Origin: Chelydra serpentina
Lineage: Eukaryota; Chordata; Testudines; Chelydridae
Assembly (NCBI GenBank): GCA_037349315.1
Contig: JBAIAC010000597.1
Span: forward strand, 115,994 to 179,993
Length of the DNA: 64,000 bases
Direction of reading: 5' to 3'
The notes under the pieces are model-generated. The model had not been told where the DNA came from, searched no databases, and was given only the letters and a program-made list of their open reading frames with translations. Positions 40,101 through 43,100 of the stretch are shown one piece after another. The position numbers were made by a program, and so were the translations under genes. Numbering within the stretch: the stretch's first letter is position 1; each line of letters opens with the position of its first letter.

Positions 40101-43100
40101 GCCTGAGCCAGCAATCTGATCCGTGCAGAGAGACCTCCGCGCTCGGGTGGAGCCCCGTTCATTTCAACGAGCCTCCACACGAGCTCAATGGTAAGCTGAT
40201 CCGATTGCAAGTGCAGTGCCGGCGCGTAATAAATAACCATTGTGACCCAAGGATCTCTTGATGCCAACCGGCAGAGGGGTCCATGGGGGTACAGAGATCC
40301 CCCGGCTTCACCACCGAAGGTCAGGTAAGGTCTCTAATGAAAGTCTGAGCTACACTGGCTACCGTCACCATTGTGAGAGGTATGCGTGGCAAACCTGTGA
40401 GGAGTTACATACAGGTGCTGAAAATTATGTTCTCTAGGTCTTGTGGGTTAAAGGCAGGTCACCCAAAGGGAGCCGGCCTCGAGAGACACTTCCCGCCAGC
40501 AGGTAGGAGACACTTATCTCCTAGTGGGGCAGGGAGCATTGTGTATCCTACAACAGAAGTTGATTAGCATACTGGGTCAAATGCTGATGAAGAGCTAGTG
40601 GAGACTTGAAAAGGAAGGTAACAGGCAGATGTAAACAGTGCGGGGACTGTTCATAGACTCATAGACTTTAAGGTCAGAAGGGACCATTATGATCATCTAG
40701 TCTGACCTCCTGCACAATGCAGGCCACAGAATCCCACCCACCCACTCCTGCAATAATCCTCTCACCTACGTCTCAGCTATTGAAGTCCTCATATCATGGT
40801 TTAAAGACGTCAAGATGCAGAGAATCCTCCGGCAAGTGACCCGTGCCCCATGCTGCAGAGGAAGGCGAAAAACTTCCAGGGCCTCTGCCGATCTACCCTG
40901 GAGGAAAATTCCTTCCCGACCCCAAATCTGGCGATCAGCTGAACCCCGAGCATGTGGGCAAGACTCACCAGCCAGACACCCAGGACAAAGTTCTCTGTAG
41001 TAACTTCTAACATCCCATCGTTGACCATTGGTCCTATTTACCACTGATGGCAATTAATTGACCTTTGACTAAGATCATGTTATCCCATCAAACCATCCCC
41101 TCCATAAACGTATCTAGCTTAATCTTGTTCTTCAAGTGAAGATCAAAAGGTCTGGTTTGGTACAAAAGGGGTGCGGATAAACCCCCACTGAAGAAGTAAA
41201 CCAACAGTGGGTTTACTTCAGGAGGCTCGGCTAAAAATTCTAGGAAGAGGGTTTGGGGTCAGCTACCCTCTAGGAAACGGGAATATCTTGGGAGTTAAAT
41301 GTGTGCACTAAAAACCATGTTATGGTTGTGGTTTATATGTAACCATTTGTTTTCAGGATTCTTACTTTCTCTCATTGGCATCTCTGTTCTTTGAGCATAA
41401 ACTGATTCTTGCTTTCACTATAAACCTATCTAAGTGGTGTGTGTGTGAAGCAGACTGGAGATCTTACGTTGAAGCTAACAGGCTGGTGTGAGCGATTCCT
41501 TTAGGAGTAGCAAAACGTTCAGTGGGCACTAGGGTGACCAGACAGCAAATGTGAAAAATCGGGACAGGGGGTGAGGGGTAATAGGAGCTTATATAAGAAA
41601 AAGACCCAAAAATCGGGACTGTCCCTATAAAATCGGGACGTCTGGTCACCTTAGTGGGCACTCCAGAGGGATGCTCGGAGGTGCGCGCCTACTGCTAACC
41701 TGTGCGGAGCGAGCAAGGCCTGCGGGGGGCCCGGAAGGTGGAACGCTGCTGGAGATCAAAGGCATTTGATGGCCTGTCTCCTGCTCTCTTTGGGTGATCT
41801 TTTTCGAGTGCTCCCCAATTTTTCTAGCCTCTCCCCCCCACACCGTTCTGGCTGGGGACTAGTCAGGCATCCCTTTGCCACAAGTCAATACCAGAAAAGT
41901 GATTTTTAACCGCACAGGTCATGAATAAACAGAGCACTTGCCCCTCCCAGTCTGAACCTGTCTCTGCCACATGGCAGGGCCTGGACTGACCCTGATTAGC
42001 CTCACACCCTCCAAGGTCATGAAATCAAGGCCCACTGTACGCAGAGTCCCCCGCCGCCGAGTGGCCCCAGCTGGTCTCGCCTCTGCTTAAAGTTTTTACT
42101 TCTAGCTCCTTGAAGAGTCTCTAAAGTGAAAGCAATAACCCTGCAAAAGGATCCTCCGTGCTCCTCGGGCCCCGGCAAGCCTCTCGGAGATTGGGAATGA
42201 TGGATGCGGCTCATATGCTGCTGGCAGTTAATTCGCTTAGACTCCGCGCGCTGCTGTTCTCGCCGGCTCCTCTGTCAAGTTTATCCCCCCCGACCAGCCC
42301 TTTTGCCATTACACTGATCCTGTTACTGCTCCCCTCGCCCAGGCCACGTAGCATTACGGCCCCCAGAGAGCCAGGCTGGGGAGTTACTCACTTTCCAGTC
42401 TCTGAACCAGGGCTTTGTCCTTTACTACCACTTCAGGCTTCATGGTCAGGGCTTCGATAGGGATGTAGAGAACCGTGCGGCCCTTCATTTTGGAACGAGT
42501 ATCTGGAGAAGGGAGAGACAGATGCAGCTGCCGGGGACACAATCAAACCCTCTCTCTGGGTCCTCTCTCCTGCATTGGGTTTGGGGCTGGGGGGCAGAAG
42601 AGGCGACTTTTTTCTCTGGTTTTCTTTTCTCCGATGAGTCGGAGAATGGCACACCTCTGGGGACCAGCTCCAATCAGGGTCAGGGAACACTGCCTAGCTC
42701 AAAGCGGGTCAGTGAATGGGATACAAAGCCTTTCACCACGAAGGACCAATTCCACCCCCGGCCCTCTGTCAATGGTGACAAAGATAAGGCGGGTGAGGTA
42801 GTACCTTTGGCTCTGTGGAGCTCAAATGCGTGTCTCTTTTCCCCCATCAGAAGCTGGCCCACCAAAAGATATTACTTCCCCCGACTTGTGTCTCTCATAT
42901 GCTGGGACCAACACAGCTGCAACACTGCAAACTACAGTGGTGCCAAACTGAAGGCCGAAAAGCATTAAGAGCGCCGCGCAAAATCCAGCCGAGCACCCCG
43001 TTTTGTACTGGGGACGTCATCGGCGTCTCCAGAATAGGAGAGCACAGAGCAAGTGTGTAACAAGAAACTGGCCAGGTACCGATACCGTGGTGGAGAGAAC

